The notes beneath the pieces were generated by a model. That model was not told the DNA's origin. It saw only the letters and a list, made by a program, of their open reading frames with translations, and ran no database searches. Shown here one piece after another: positions 26,881 through 36,932 of a stretch of DNA of 64,000 nucleotides. Origin of the DNA: an uncultured Sphingomonadaceae bacterium. Lineage in GTDB: Bacteria; Pseudomonadota; Alphaproteobacteria; Sphingomonadales; Sphingomonadaceae. The translations under genes and the position numbers were made by a program. Each line of letters begins with the position of its first letter. Within the stretch, counting starts at the first letter, position 1. The DNA is taken from positions 109,682 to 173,681 of the forward strand of contig CAIQHF010000048.1 of assembly GCA_903871605.1 (NCBI GenBank). Reading direction: 5' to 3'.

Positions 26881-28250
26881 GCGGTTTTGCGGCCGAACCG
26901 GCGGAAGCGGAGGCGTTCCTCGCGGCGCATCCCGGAATCGCCTATGTCGAGACCTTCTTCACCTCGCTGAACGGCGTCCCGCGCGGCAAGCGGTTGCGGC
27001 GCGTCGAGCTTGCCAAAGTCTATGAGGGCGGGGCGTTCGTGCCCGGATCGATCGCGGCGGTGGATATCCTTGGCGCGGATTGCGAGGAGTCCGGGCTCGT
27101 CTGGGAAACCGGCGATGCGGATTGCATCATGTCGCCGGTGCCGGGCGGGATCGTCCCGGCGCCTTGGCTGGGCGCCGACGTCGCGCAGGTGATGTGCTCG
27201 CTCGAGGAACTGGACGGCACGCGCAATCCGTTCGATCCGCGTACCGTGTTGGCGCGCGTCCTCGATCGGTTCGCGGCCGACGGCCTCGCTCCGATGGTCG
27301 CGTGCGAGCTCGAATTCTATCTCGTCGAATCGCGACGCGGCCATGTCCGGCTGCGGCGCTCGCCGATCACCGGACGGGCACCCTATGGCGGCGAGGCGCA
27401 CGGGCTTTCGGAGACCGAGGACGCCGCCGATTTCCTCCGCGCGCTGTGGGCGTCGGCCGACGCGCAGGGCCTGCCGCTCGAGGGCGTCAGCTCCGAAGCC
27501 TCGCCCGGCCAGCTCGAGCTGACGCTGCACCACCGCGCCGATGCATTGCGTGCGGCCGACGAGGCGGTCGCCTTCAAGCGCGCCGCCAAGGGTGTCGCAC
27601 GGACCTTGCGGTGCGAGGCGACGTTCATGGCCAAGCCCTTCGCCGACATCGCCGGCTCGGGGATGCACATCCACATGAGCATGCTCGATGCGGCGGGCAC
27701 CAACATCTTCGCGTCCGACGATGCGGAAGGCACGCCGCTGCTGCGCCATGCGATCGGCGGGATGGCGGCGACGATGGCGGACGCGATGGCGGTGCTCGCC
27801 CCCAATGCGAACAGCTACCGCCGCTATGTCGCGCGCAGCTATGCGCCCGTGGCGCCGATCTGGGGCGTGAACAACCGTACCGTGGCGCTGCGCATACCCG
27901 CCGGCAGCGCCGCATCGCGTCGCGTCGAGCACCGTGTCGCGGGGGCGGATGCCAACCCCTATCTCGCGCTCGCCGTCGTGCTCGCGGGTGCGCATCACGG
28001 CCTGACGAACGCTATCGATCCGGGGCCCCCGGTGACGGGCGACGGCTATGCCGCCGCGGCGGCGTCAGGCAGCCGACTGCCGACCGACTGGGTCGCGGCG
28101 GTGGACCGTTTCGCGGCCTCCGCAGTGATGCGCGATTATCTCGGCGATCGCTTCGTCGATCTGTTCGCCACCGTGAAGCGCACCGAGCAGGCGCGCTTCA
28201 ACGCGGTGGTCACGTCGCTCGATCACGACTGGTATCTGCAGAACGCCTGA
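26877..28250 (+). CDS. puuA: Gamma-glutamylputrescine synthetase, PuuA-like (copy 1)
   Basis: This 457-residue glutamine-synthetase-family ligase adds glutamate to an amine such as putrescine using ATP, the entry step of the Puu pathway. An N-terminal beta-grasp segment (TFFTSLNGVPRGKRL) is followed by the catalytic barrel: MVACELEFYLVES (metal Glu), EASPGQLELTLHH, ATFMAKPF, GSGMHIHMSM and NRTVALRIPAGS with the acidic/basic ATP-site residues. It starts at ATG 26877, overlapping puuC by four bases; an open frame further upstream is antisense-like and ignored. A second PuuA-like gene closes the operon. Confidence 0.88.
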   Translation: MSGFAAEPAEAEAFLAAHPGIAYVETFFTSLNGVPRGKRLRRVELAKVYEGGAFVPGSIAAVDILGADCEESGLVWETGDADCIMSPVPGGIVPAPWLGADVAQVMCSLEELDGTRNPFDPRTVLARVLDRFAADGLAPMVACELEFYLVESRRGHVRLRRSPITGRAPYGGEAHGLSETEDAADFLRALWASADAQGLPLEGVSSEASPGQLELTLHHRADALRAADEAVAFKRAAKGVARTLRCEATFMAKPFADIAGSGMHIHMSMLDAAGTNIFASDDAEGTPLLRHAIGGMAATMADAMAVLAPNANSYRRYVARSYAPVAPIWGVNNRTVALRIPAGSAASRRVEHRVAGADANPYLALAVVLAGAHHGLTNAIDPGPPVTGDGYAAAAASGSRLPTDWVAAVDRFAASAVMRDYLGDRFVDLFATVKRTEQARFNAVVTSLDHDWYLQNA

Positions 28251-28263
28251 GGGGAGCCGGGAC

Positions 28264-29121
28264 ATGCAGGATTGGAGGGACGCCAAGGGGCCATTCGCCG
28301 CGATCTTCGGAGCGCCGGCGCTGTGGCTGCTCGCCTTCTTCCTGATCCCGCTGGCGATCGTCTGGGCCTACAGCTTCGGGCGGCCGACCGGGCTTACCGA
28401 TATCGCGATCACCGGCACGTTCGCCAATTATGTCCGTACCGCCGATCCGGTCTATCTCGGCATCTTCGCCAAATCGATCTGGTTCGCGGCGATCACGACA
28501 TTGTTGTGCCTCGTCGTCGGCTTCCCGATCGCCTTGGTGATCACCTTCGCGTCCGAACGCGGCAAGGCGCTGCTGCTGCTCGCGATCATGCTGCCCTTCT
28601 GGACCAATCTGCTGATCCGAACCTACGCGCTGATGGCGATGCTGCGCACCGAGGGTTATGTGAACACCTCGCTCGGCTGGCTGGGGATCGGGCCGCTGCC
28701 GCTGCTCCACAATAATTTCGCGGTCACGCTGGGGCTCGTCTATGTCAACCTGCCGTTCCTCGTACTGCCGCTCTATTCCGCGCTCGACCGGCTCGACAAG
28801 TCGCTGCTCGAGGCGAGCCTCGATCTCGGCGCCGGGCATCTGCGGACGATTCGCGAGATCGTCATCCCGCTCGCGCTGCCGGGCATACTTTCGGGCCTTT
28901 TGATCACCTTCATTCCCGCGCTCGGCTCCTATCTCACCCCCGATCTGCTCGGCGGGCCCGACAGCCAGATGATCGCCAACGTCATCGAGCGCCAGTTCAA
29001 GCGCGCCAATGACTGGCCGTTCGGCGCCGCGCTGTCCTTCATCCTGATGTATCTCACCTTCATCTGCATCGCGGGGCAGGGCTTGCTCGCCCGTCGCCGC
29101 GAAAAGGCGGGTGCGGTATGA
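28264..29121 (+). CDS. Polyamine ABC transporter permease (PotB/PotH type)
   Basis: This 285-residue inner-membrane permease has about six TM helices, the first at WLLAFFLIPLAIVWAYSFG. The EAA-type loop ASLDLGAGHLRTIREIVIPL LALPG near residue 180 docks with the ATPase. It contains the family's LTPDLLGG segment. GGGGAG precedes the ATG. It overlaps the next permease by four bases. Confidence 0.9.
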   Translation: MQDWRDAKGPFAAIFGAPALWLLAFFLIPLAIVWAYSFGRPTGLTDIAITGTFANYVRTADPVYLGIFAKSIWFAAITTLLCLVVGFPIALVITFASERGKALLLLAIMLPFWTNLLIRTYALMAMLRTEGYVNTSLGWLGIGPLPLLHNNFAVTLGLVYVNLPFLVLPLYSALDRLDKSLLEASLDLGAGHLRTIREIVIPLALPGILSGLLITFIPALGSYLTPDLLGGPDSQMIANVIERQFKRANDWPFGAALSFILMYLTFICIAGQGLLARRREKAGAV

Positions 29122-29972
29122 CGCTCCGCACGCGCAGCCGCGAGGCCAAGGGGCCACTCGATTATGCGCGCAACTGGCCGCTGCGGATCTGGATCGCGCT
29201 GGTGCTGGTGTTCCTCTATGCGCCGCTTGCCTGCCTGGTCGCCTTCAGCTTCAACGAGAGCCGCCGCAACATCGTTTGGACGGGCTTCACCTTCGATTGG
29301 TACGGCACCGTCTTCGGCGACGACGAGCTGATCACCGCCTTCGTCAATTCGCTGACGATCGCCGCGCTCTCGACGCTGGCGAGCGTCGTGCTGGGCGCGC
29401 TGGTCGCGGTCGCGCTGTGGCGGTTCCGCTTCCCGTTCAAGCCGGTGTTCGACGGGCTGGTGGCGCTGCCGATCGTCGTGCCGGAAATCTGCATGGGCGT
29501 GTCGATGCTGGTGTTCTTCTCGCGCGTGGTGCCGTGGCCGACCGATCTGCCGTGGCCGCTCGATCTCGGCGCCATCGTCATCGCGCACATCTCGTTCAGC
29601 TTCCCGTTCGTCGCGGTGATCGTCCGGGCGCGGCTCGCCTCGTTCAATCGCGAGCTCGAGGAAGCGGCGAAGGATCTGGGGGCAGGCGAGTTCCGCGCGT
29701 TTATCGACGTGCTGGTGCCGCATATGCGGCCCGCGCTGATCGCCGGCGCGCTGCTCGCCTTCACGCTCAGCCTCGATGATTTCGTGATCACCTTCTTCAC
29801 CTCGGGCCCCGACACGGTGACCTTCCCGGTCAAGGTCTATTCGATGGTGCGCTTCTCGGTAACGCCCGAGGTCAATGCCGCCTCGACGCTGCTGATGGCG
29901 GTCACGGTGGTGCTGACGCTGATCGGCCTCAAGATGCAGGGCAAGGACGTCGCCAAGATGGGGAATGGCTGA
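29118..29972 (+). CDS. Polyamine ABC transporter permease (PotC/PotI type)
   Basis: This second permease of the transporter has 284 residues. TM1 is ALVLVFLYAPLACLVAFSF, followed by NESRRNIVWTGFT, a typical PotC/PotI opening. The EAA loop is LEEAAKDLGAGEFRAFIDV. FTLSLDDFVITFFTSGP near residue 220 is the conserved PotC/PotI gate region. It starts within the end of the first permease gene (ATGA) and overlaps the ATPase gene by eight bases. Confidence 0.9.
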   Translation: MTLRTRSREAKGPLDYARNWPLRIWIALVLVFLYAPLACLVAFSFNESRRNIVWTGFTFDWYGTVFGDDELITAFVNSLTIAALSTLASVVLGALVAVALWRFRFPFKPVFDGLVALPIVVPEICMGVSMLVFFSRVVPWPTDLPWPLDLGAIVIAHISFSFPFVAVIVRARLASFNRELEEAAKDLGAGEFRAFIDVLVPHMRPALIAGALLAFTLSLDDFVITFFTSGPDTVTFPVKVYSMVRFSVTPEVNAASTLLMAVTVVLTLIGLKMQGKDVAKMGNG

Positions 29973-31095
29973 GATGACCGCAAAGACGCTCATCCGGATC
30001 GAGGGGCTGACGAAGCGGTTCGGCGATTTCGTGGCGGTCGACGACGTGTCGCTGGAGATCGGCGAGGGCGAGTTCTTCGCGCTGCTCGGCCCGTCGGGGT
30101 GCGGCAAGACGACGCTGCTGCGGATGCTGGCGGGGCTCGAGATGCCGAGCGAGGGGCGCATCCTGATCGACGGCGCCGATATGAGCCGCGTCCCGCCCAA
30201 CAAGCGGCCGGTCAATATGGTGTTCCAGTCCTACGCCGTGTTTCCACACATGAGCGTGAAGGACAATGTCGCCTATGGTCTCAAGGTCGACGGGGTGCCG
30301 GCCAAGCAGCGCGAGGCGCGGGTCTATGATGCGCTGGCGCTGGTCAAGCTCGAGGATTTTGCCGAGCGCAAGCCCGATCAGCTGTCGGGCGGCCAGCGCC
30401 AGCGTGTCGCGCTCGCACGTGCGCTGGTCAAGCGCCCCAAGGTTCTGCTGCTCGACGAACCGCTGTCTGCGCTCGACGCCAAGCTGCGCGAGGCGATGCG
30501 CTTCGAGCTTGCCCAGATCCAGGACAAGGTCGGCGTCACCTTCGTCATGGTGACGCACGATCAGGACGAGGCGCTGGCGATGGCGGGGCGCTGCGCGCTG
30601 ATGCAGAAGGGTGTGCTGCAGCAGGTCGCGACGCCGAGCGATCTCTACGAATATCCCAACAATCGCTTCGTCGCGGATTTCATCGGCAGCATCAATCTGT
30701 TCGAGGGCCGTCTCGCGGTCGACGAGCCCGATCATGCGGTGATCCAATGCCCGGCGCTCGATACCCCGATCTATGTCGATCATGGCGTGACGGGGGCGAG
30801 CGGCGCCACCGTATGGGCCGGCATCCGCCCGGAAAAGATCGACATGGTGCCAAGGCACGGCGAAGCGCGACCGGATCGCGACGGCGCCTCCGCCGGGCAT
30901 AATCTCGCCGCCGGCCAGATCCGCAACAGCGCCTATCTGGGCTCGGAGACGGTATATGAGGTCGCGCTAGCGGGCGGGACGATCGTCAAGGTGCTGCGCT
31001 CCAACACGCGCCGCTACGAGGAACGCGGCTTCGACGACGGCGATGCCGTCTGGCTCAGCTGGCATGCGCGCTCGCCGGTGGTGCTGCTGTCATGA
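29965..31095 (+). CDS. Polyamine ABC transporter ATP-binding protein (PotA/PotG type)
   Basis: This 376-residue ATPase energises polyamine import. Walker A is GPSGCGKTT (near residue 48), the signature LSGGQRQRVALARAL, and Walker B VLLLDEPLSALD, with a switch His in MVTHDQDEA. The C-terminal TOBE-like regulatory region contains TVWAGIRPEKI. The order permease-permease-ATPase-PuuD is unusual only in that the binding protein is encoded 6 kb away, in the divergent unit. It overlaps puuD by four bases. Confidence 0.92.
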   Translation: MAEMTAKTLIRIEGLTKRFGDFVAVDDVSLEIGEGEFFALLGPSGCGKTTLLRMLAGLEMPSEGRILIDGADMSRVPPNKRPVNMVFQSYAVFPHMSVKDNVAYGLKVDGVPAKQREARVYDALALVKLEDFAERKPDQLSGGQRQRVALARALVKRPKVLLLDEPLSALDAKLREAMRFELAQIQDKVGVTFVMVTHDQDEALAMAGRCALMQKGVLQQVATPSDLYEYPNNRFVADFIGSINLFEGRLAVDEPDHAVIQCPALDTPIYVDHGVTGASGATVWAGIRPEKIDMVPRHGEARPDRDGASAGHNLAAGQIRNSAYLGSETVYEVALAGGTIVKVLRSNTRRYEERGFDDGDAVWLSWHARSPVVLLS

Positions 31096-31871
31096 GCGCG
31101 CGCCCCGTCATCGGCATCGTCTGCTGTTCGCGCAGCGTCGGCCACGAGATCGCGCAGGCGGTGATCGATCGCTATCTCGCCGCCGCGATCGTCCATGCCG
31201 ATTGCGCTGCGCTGCTGATCCCCGCACGGCCGGATCTGATGAGCGCGCGCGAGGTTGTGGGGCGGCTCGATGGCCTGCTGCTGACCGGCAGCCCCTCCAA
31301 CGTCGCACCGGCGCGCTATGGCGACGAAGGGGCCGGCGCCGGCCCCTTCGATCCCGGACGCGACGCGATGAGCATCGCGCTGGTCGAGGCGATGATCGGG
31401 AGGGCGCGGCCGGTGTTCGGCATCTGCCGGGGCTTCCAGGAGCTCAACGTCGCGTTCGGCGGCACGCTCGCGCGCGACCTGGGTGAGCCGGGGCGGCCGC
31501 TTCCCCACCATGCGACGGACGACGTCTCGTTCGACGCGATGTTCGCGCACGAGCATGAGGTCGCATTGACCGAGGGCGGCGTGCTGGCCGGCGCCTTGGG
31601 ACGCGACATGCTGCGCGTCAACTCGGTCCATTTTCAGGGGATCGGCACGCTCGGCGCGGGGCTGGCGATCGAGGCGACCGCACCCGATGGCGTGATCGAG
31701 GCGGTTTCGGCCCACCCCAATGGCGCGAGCGTGCTGGGCGTGCAGTGGCACCCCGAATGGCAGACCGATCGGGACGCTGCGTCGAAGGAGTTTTTCGGGC
31801 TGTTCGGGCGCGCGCTGCGCGGCGAGCCGGTCCATGCCAAACGCGATGAAGACAGGGAAACCGTAGCATGA
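31092..31871 (+). CDS. puuD: Gamma-glutamyl-GABA hydrolase, PuuD-like
   Basis: This 259-residue class I glutamine-amidotransferase-like hydrolase (peptidase C26) cleaves gamma-glutamyl-4-aminobutyrate to GABA and glutamate, the last step of the Puu route. FGICRGFQELN carries the nucleophile Cys112, and GVQWHPEWQ supplies His220 and Glu222. LLLTGSPSNVAP is the oxyanion-side loop typical of PuuD. It overlaps both neighbours by four bases. Confidence 0.92.
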   Translation: MSARPVIGIVCCSRSVGHEIAQAVIDRYLAAAIVHADCAALLIPARPDLMSAREVVGRLDGLLLTGSPSNVAPARYGDEGAGAGPFDPGRDAMSIALVEAMIGRARPVFGICRGFQELNVAFGGTLARDLGEPGRPLPHHATDDVSFDAMFAHEHEVALTEGGVLAGALGRDMLRVNSVHFQGIGTLGAGLAIEATAPDGVIEAVSAHPNGASVLGVQWHPEWQTDRDAASKEFFGLFGRALRGEPVHAKRDEDRETVA

Positions 31872-33292
31872 GCAGGCGCAATCACGATATCGCGGAGCTG
31901 CGTCGGCTCGACGTCGCGCATCATCTGCCGGCGCAATCGAGCTACAAGCTGCAGCGCGACCTCGGCGGCAGCCGCATCATCACGCGCGCCGAGGGATCGA
32001 CGCTCTACGACGGCGACGGCAACGCGATCCTCGACGGGATGGCGGGGCTGTGGTGCGTCGACGTCGGCTATGGGCGTGCCGAGCTGGCCGAGGTGGCCTA
32101 TGAGCAGATGCTCGAGCTGCCCTATTACAACACCTTCTTCCGTACCGCGACGCCGCCCCCGGTCGAACTCGCCGCCAAGCTCGCCGGGCTGCTCGGCGGC
32201 GAGCTCCAGCACATCTTCTTCAACAATAGCGGATCGGAATCGAACGACACCGTCTTCCGCCTCGTGCGCTATTACTGGGATTTGAAGGGCGAGCCCGATC
32301 GCAAGGTCTTCATCAGCCGCCACAATGCCTATCACGGATCGACCGTTGCCGCCGCGAGCCTGGGCGGGATGAGCTACATGCACGTCCAGGGCGACCTGCC
32401 GATCGGCGGGATCGAGCATGTCATGCAGCCTTATTGGTTCGGCGATGGGTTTGACGAGGAACCGGAAGCATTCGGCGCGCGCGCCGCCGCTGCGATCGAG
32501 GCGCGTATTCTCGCGATCGGCCCGGAGGAGATCGCGGCCTTCATCGGCGAGCCCGTGCAGGGCGCGGGCGGCGTCATCATCCCGCCGCCGGGCTATTGGC
32601 CCAGAGTGGAGGCGATCTGCCGCAAATACGGCATTCTGCTCGTGTCGGACGAGGTGATCTGCGGGTTCGGGCGGCTGGGATCGTGGTTCGGCTTCCAGCA
32701 TTATGGCTATACGCCCGACATCGTCTCGATGGCGAAGGGATTGTCGTCGGGCTACCAGCCGATTTCGGCCACCGCGGTCAGTCGCGAGATCGTCGAGACG
32801 CTGCGCGGCAGCGACGACGATTTCGTCCACGGCTACACCTATTCGGGGCATCCCGTCGCCGCGGCCGTCGCCCTGCGCAACATCGAGATCCTCGAGCGCG
32901 AGCATCTCGTCGAGCGGGTCGCGGACGATCTGGGTCCCTATCTGGCCAAGGCGCTCGCCCGGCTCGACGATCATCCGCTGGTCGGCGAGACGCGCTCGCT
33001 GGGGCTGATCGCCGCGGTCGAGATCGTCTGCGAGAAGGGCACCAACCACCGCTTCCAGCCGCCGGGCAGCGCGGGCCCGCTGGTGCGCGATGCGTGCATC
33101 GCGCGCGGACTGATGGTCCGCGCGATCCGGGACTCGATCGTGATGTGCCCGCCCTATGTGATCACGCACGCGGAGATCGATCGGATCGCCGCGATCATCG
33201 CCGCGGCGCTCGACGAAGTGGGCGCCGCGCTCGCCACCTCCGCCGCCCCTGCGCTTCTCGACGTGACGGAGGGCGGCGAACCCGGTCTGTAG
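31868..33292 (+). CDS. Class III aminotransferase, putrescine:pyruvate (SpuC) type
   Basis: This 474-residue PLP aminotransferase is likely to convert putrescine, diaminopropane or a related amine to the aminoaldehyde with pyruvate. Motifs are GMAGLWCVDVGYG, FFNNSGSESNDTVFRLVRYY, SDEVICGFGRLG and SMAKGLSSGYQPISA (PLP Lys). Opening with HHLPAQSSYKL resembles SpuC/omega-transaminases. It gives the island a gamma-glutamyl-independent route beside PuuA/PuuB. The exact amine is not readable from sequence. Confidence 0.87.
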   Translation: MSRRNHDIAELRRLDVAHHLPAQSSYKLQRDLGGSRIITRAEGSTLYDGDGNAILDGMAGLWCVDVGYGRAELAEVAYEQMLELPYYNTFFRTATPPPVELAAKLAGLLGGELQHIFFNNSGSESNDTVFRLVRYYWDLKGEPDRKVFISRHNAYHGSTVAAASLGGMSYMHVQGDLPIGGIEHVMQPYWFGDGFDEEPEAFGARAAAAIEARILAIGPEEIAAFIGEPVQGAGGVIIPPPGYWPRVEAICRKYGILLVSDEVICGFGRLGSWFGFQHYGYTPDIVSMAKGLSSGYQPISATAVSREIVETLRGSDDDFVHGYTYSGHPVAAAVALRNIEILEREHLVERVADDLGPYLAKALARLDDHPLVGETRSLGLIAAVEIVCEKGTNHRFQPPGSAGPLVRDACIARGLMVRAIRDSIVMCPPYVITHAEIDRIAAIIAAALDEVGAALATSAAPALLDVTEGGEPGL

Positions 33293-33342
33293 CGTCGCTC
33301 GCATCTCCGCCGTTCCCCCGACCACGAGCATAGAGAGCGACC

Positions 33343-34692
33343 ATGACGACCGATTTCAAAAGCTGGATCGACGAACATAAGATCGGCGAGGTCGAATGCC
33401 TCGTACCCGATCTCAACGGCGTGGTGCGCGGCAAGGTCTGGCCGGCGCACAAATTCCTCCAGTCTGCCGACAACGACTCGCTGCGCCTGCCGAGCAGCGT
33501 CTTCGCGGTCACAGTGACGGGCGAATATGCCGACGACGAGTCCATCGCCGAGTCGATGAGCGACCCCGACGTCTCGCTGCGCCCCGATATCCGCTCGATC
33601 TGCGTGGCGCCGGGCTTCAAGACGCCGACCGCCTTCGTCGTCGCCGACGCCTATCTCAAGAACGGCCAGCCGTTCGAGATCGCGCCGCGCCACGTGCTGC
33701 GCCGCGTCCTCGACCTTTACGACGCGATGGACTGGCAGATCCTCGTCGCGCCCGAGCTCGAATTCTATCTGACGCAGATCAACGCCGATCCCGATCTGCC
33801 GCTACTGCCGCCGACCGGCCGATCGGGCCGCGCCGAGACCTCGCCCCAACCCTATGGGCTCGAGGCGGTCACCGAATATGAGGATATCATCGAGGATATC
33901 TACGAGCATGCCGAGACCGCCTCGCTCCACCTCGATACGATGATCCACGAGGCGGGCACCGCGCAACTCGAGATCAACTTCAACCATGGCGATCCGATCC
34001 AGCTGTGCGACCAGGTCATCGTCTTCAAGCGGATCGTGCGCCAGGTGGCGCTCAAGCACGGCGTCTATGCGACCTTCATGGCCAAGCCGATGGAGTTCCA
34101 GCCCGGCAGCGCGATGCATCTCCACATCTCCGCGGTCGACCGCAAGACCGGCCTCAACCTGTTCGGCACCGAAGATAATGGGCTGAGCGACCATTTCCGC
34201 CATTTCGTCGGCGGCCTGCAGAATTATCTTTCGGAAGTGGCGCCGCTGTTCGCGCCCAACGTCAACAGCTTCCGGCGGATGCGGCCGAGCCACAGCGCGC
34301 CGATCAATCTGCAATGGGGCTATGACAATCGATCGTGCGGGCTGCGCGTGCCGATCAGCGATCCCGCCAATGCCCGCATCGAAAATCGCCTGCCTGGCGC
34401 CGATTCCAATCCCTATCTTGCGATCGCGGCATCGTTGGTATGCGGCTATCTGGGCGTCCGCGACACGATCGACCCGCTGCCGATGGTCGAGGGCAATGCC
34501 TATCTCCATGCGCGCACGCTGCCGCGCAGTCTCGACGAGGGGCTCGATCGGATGCTCGCTTGTCAGCCGGTCATCGATCTGCTCGGCGATCCCTTCATCC
34601 GCGCCTTCTTCCAGATCAAGGCCGCCGAGCTCAACGCCTATGAGGGCGTGATCAGTTCGTGGGAACGCGACCATCTGCTGCTCAAGGTGTGA
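33343..34692 (+). CDS. Glutamine-synthetase-family ligase, PuuA-like (copy 2)
   Basis: This 449-residue paralogue of the PuuA at 26877 is diverged from it. It has CLVPDLNGVVRGKVWPAHKF at the N-terminus, LVAPELEFYL for the metal site, EAGTAQLEINFNHGD, ATFMAKPMEFQPGSAMHLH, and NRSCGLRVPISD. It is closer to the SpuB/SpuI-like or 'type III GS-like' gamma-glutamylpolyamine synthetases than to copy 1 (judgement from motif spelling). A 50-base gap follows the aminotransferase. It is the last gene of the operon, converging on the Pao genes. Confidence 0.85.
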   Translation: MTTDFKSWIDEHKIGEVECLVPDLNGVVRGKVWPAHKFLQSADNDSLRLPSSVFAVTVTGEYADDESIAESMSDPDVSLRPDIRSICVAPGFKTPTAFVVADAYLKNGQPFEIAPRHVLRRVLDLYDAMDWQILVAPELEFYLTQINADPDLPLLPPTGRSGRAETSPQPYGLEAVTEYEDIIEDIYEHAETASLHLDTMIHEAGTAQLEINFNHGDPIQLCDQVIVFKRIVRQVALKHGVYATFMAKPMEFQPGSAMHLHISAVDRKTGLNLFGTEDNGLSDHFRHFVGGLQNYLSEVAPLFAPNVNSFRRMRPSHSAPINLQWGYDNRSCGLRVPISDPANARIENRLPGADSNPYLAIAASLVCGYLGVRDTIDPLPMVEGNAYLHARTLPRSLDEGLDRMLACQPVIDLLGDPFIRAFFQIKAAELNAYEGVISSWERDHLLLKV

Positions 34693-34718
34693 CGGGCGCG
34701 TGACCGCCCGGCAGCGGC

Positions 34719-36932
34719 TCAGCTCATCTCGGGCAGCTTCTCGAGATATTTGTCGAGCGTGATCGGATAGTCGCGCACGCGGACGCCCGTCGCATTGTAG
34801 ATCGCGTTGGCGATCGCGGCGCCGACGCCGCACAGCCCGAGCTCGCCGACACCCTTGGCCTTCATCGGCGACGATTTGTCGTCGGGATAGTCGAGGAAGA
34901 TCACCTCCTGGTGCGGGATGTCGGCGTGGACCGGCACCTCGTAGCTCGCCAGGTCGTGATTGACGAAGAAGCCGAAGCGCTTGTCGACCGCCAGTTCCTC
35001 GACCAGCGCGGCGCCCGCGCCCATCGTCATCGCGCCGATCACCTGGCTGCGTGCGGTCTTGGGGTTGAGGATGCGGCCCGCATCGCAGACCGCCAGCATC
35101 CGGCGAATGCGCGTCTCGCCGGTATAGCCGTCGACCGCGACCTCGACGAAATGCCCGGCGAAAGTCGACTGCTGATACTGCTTGTCGAGCGTGCCATATT
35201 CGATGCCGTCCTCGGCGACGATCGGTCCGCCGCGCGCGGCGTCGCGCAGATCGACCGATCGGCCACCCGCTGTCACCTTGCCGTCGGCGAACTGAACGTC
35301 CGCCTCGATGAAGCCGAGCTGCCGCGCGACCGCAGCGCGCAGCTTGACGCAGGCGGCGTAGAGGCCCGCGGTCGAATTATTGGCGCCCCACTGCCCTCCG
35401 GAGCCAGACGATGCCGGGAAGTCCGAGTCGCCCAGCTTCACGTCGATCCGGTCGAGCGGCACGCCCATCATCTCCGCCGCGGTCTGCGCGAGGATGGTGT
35501 AGGTGCCGGTGCCGATGTCGGTCATGTCGGTCTCGACGGTCAGCCGCCCGTCGCGCTCGAGCTTTATCCGCGCCGCCGACTTGGTGAGCTGGTTGTTGCG
35601 GATGCCCGCCGCCATGCCCATCCCGATCAGATAGCGCCCTTCGCGGACGCGGCCGGGTGTCGCATGGCGCTTCGACCAGCCGAACTTCTCGGCGCCTGTT
35701 CGCAGGCACTCGACGAGGTGGCGCTGCGAGAAGGGGCGGCCCGGCTTCTCCGGATCGACCTGCGTGTCGTTGAGGATGCGGAACTCGACGGGATCGACGC
35801 CGAGCTTTTCGGCCATCTCGTCCATCGCCATCTCGAGCACCATCAGCCCCGGCGCCTCGCCGGGCGCGCGCATCGCATTGCCCTCGGGCAGGTCGAGCGT
35901 CGCGAGCTTCATATAGGTCTCGCGATTGGCCGCCGCGTACAAAAGCTTGGTCTGCTCGACGGCGGTTTCCGGCTTGCCGTCGGGGAGATTGCCGCTGGTC
36001 GAGCTGTGCGCGATCGCGGTCAGCCGCCCGTCGCGCGTCGCGCCCATTCGGATGTGCTGGATCGTCGCCGGACGATGCGTCGTGTTGTTCATCATCAGCG
36101 GGCGCGTCAGCGCGATCTTGACCGGACGCCTCGCCGCCTTGGCGCCGAGCGCCGCCAGCACGACGTCGGACCGGATGAACAGCTTCCCGCCGAAGCCGCC
36201 GCCGATATAGGGCGAGTCGACGCGGACTTTCTCCTCCGGGATCGACAGCGTCGTGGCGAGGCTACCCTTGCTCCAGTGGATCATCTGGTTCGAGGTCCAG
36301 ACGGTGAGCTTGTCGCCGTCCCACGCCGCGATCGAGGCGTGCGGCTCCATCATCGCGTGGCTCTCGTCGGGCGTCATGTAGGTCTGGTCGAGCTTGACCG
36401 GCGCGGCCGCGAACGCGCCGGCGAAGTCGCCGACCTTGTCGATCGGCAGCTTGGTCTTGTCCGACGCCGGTGCGATCGGCGCATCGGCGGCTTCGCGGGC
36501 GAGATCGAACTTGCCCGGCGACCGCGCATAGTCGGTGCGGATCAGTGAGGCGGCGGCGCGCGCCTGCTCGAACGTCTCGGCGATGACGACCGCGATCGCC
36601 TGATGATAGTGCGCGACGTCGGCGCCCCCGAAGAGGTGGGCGATGTTCATTTTGCCGAGCGGTAGCGGCTTGGCATAGTCGAGCGTCGACACCACGGCCA
36701 AGACGCCGGGCGCAGCCTTCGCATCCTCGACGTTCATGGCTGAAATCCGGCCCTTGGCGATCGCCGCGCCGACGACGAAGCCATAGGCCTGGTTGGGCAC
36801 GACGTCGTGGCGCTCATAGGCATAGGGCGCGGTGCCCGTGGTCTTGAACTTGCCGTCGATGCGGCTGGTCGCGCGGCCGACGACCTTGAGCTGGTCGATC
36901 GGGTTGGTGCCCGCGGGCGTGTCGAACCTCAT
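34719..36932 (-). CDS. paoC: Molybdopterin-binding subunit of aldehyde oxidoreductase (PaoC/YagR type)
   Basis: This 737-residue large subunit of the xanthine-oxidase family is close to the 732 residues of PaoC. It binds the molybdenum cofactor and substrate. Features are [23 protein letters not shown], the MoCo segment [15 protein letters not shown], and [16 protein letters not shown] with the catalytic Glu near residue 700. ATG 36932 overlaps the FAD-subunit stop (ATGA). Related enzymes oxidise aromatic or aliphatic aldehydes in the periplasm. No PaoD-like insertion chaperone is visible nearby. Confidence 0.9.
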   Translation of the reverse strand: MRFDTPAGTNPIDQLKVVGRATSRIDGKFKTTGTAPYAYERHDVVPNQAYGFVVGAAIAKGRISAMNVEDAKAAPGVLAVVSTLDYAKPLPLGKMNIAHLFGGADVAHYHQAIAVVIAETFEQARAAASLIRTDYARSPGKFDLAREAADAPIAPASDKTKLPIDKVGDFAGAFAAAPVKLDQTYMTPDESHAMMEPHASIAAWDGDKLTVWTSNQMIHWSKGSLATTLSIPEEKVRVDSPYIGGGFGGKLFIRSDVVLAALGAKAARRPVKIALTRPLMMNNTTHRPATIQHIRMGATRDGRLTAIAHSSTSGNLPDGKPETAVEQTKLLYAAANRETYMKLATLDLPEGNAMRAPGEAPGLMVLEMAMDEMAEKLGVDPVEFRILNDTQVDPEKPGRPFSQRHLVECLRTGAEKFGWSKRHATPGRVREGRYLIGMGMAAGIRNNQLTKSAARIKLERDGRLTVETDMTDIGTGTYTILAQTAAEMMGVPLDRIDVKLGDSDFPASSGSGGQWGANNSTAGLYAACVKLRAAVARQLGFIEADVQFADGKVTAGGRSVDLRDAARGGPIVAEDGIEYGTLDKQYQQSTFAGHFVEVAVDGYTGETRIRRMLAVCDAGRILNPKTARSQVIGAMTMGAGAALVEELAVDKRFGFFVNHDLASYEVPVHADIPHQEVIFLDYPDDKSSPMKAKGVGELGLCGVGAAIANAIYNATGVRVRDYPITLDKYLEKLPEMS

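Noticed and set aside
33157..33166. Another TGTGATCACG operator copy
   Set aside because: It is deep inside the aminotransferase gene and encodes Val-Ile-Thr, so it is explained by coding.
28929..33331. Long minus-strand ORFs (428, 323 and 565 codons) under the polyamine operon
   Set aside because: Antisense to genes with clear catalytic motifs and tight ATGA coupling; no recognisable domain.
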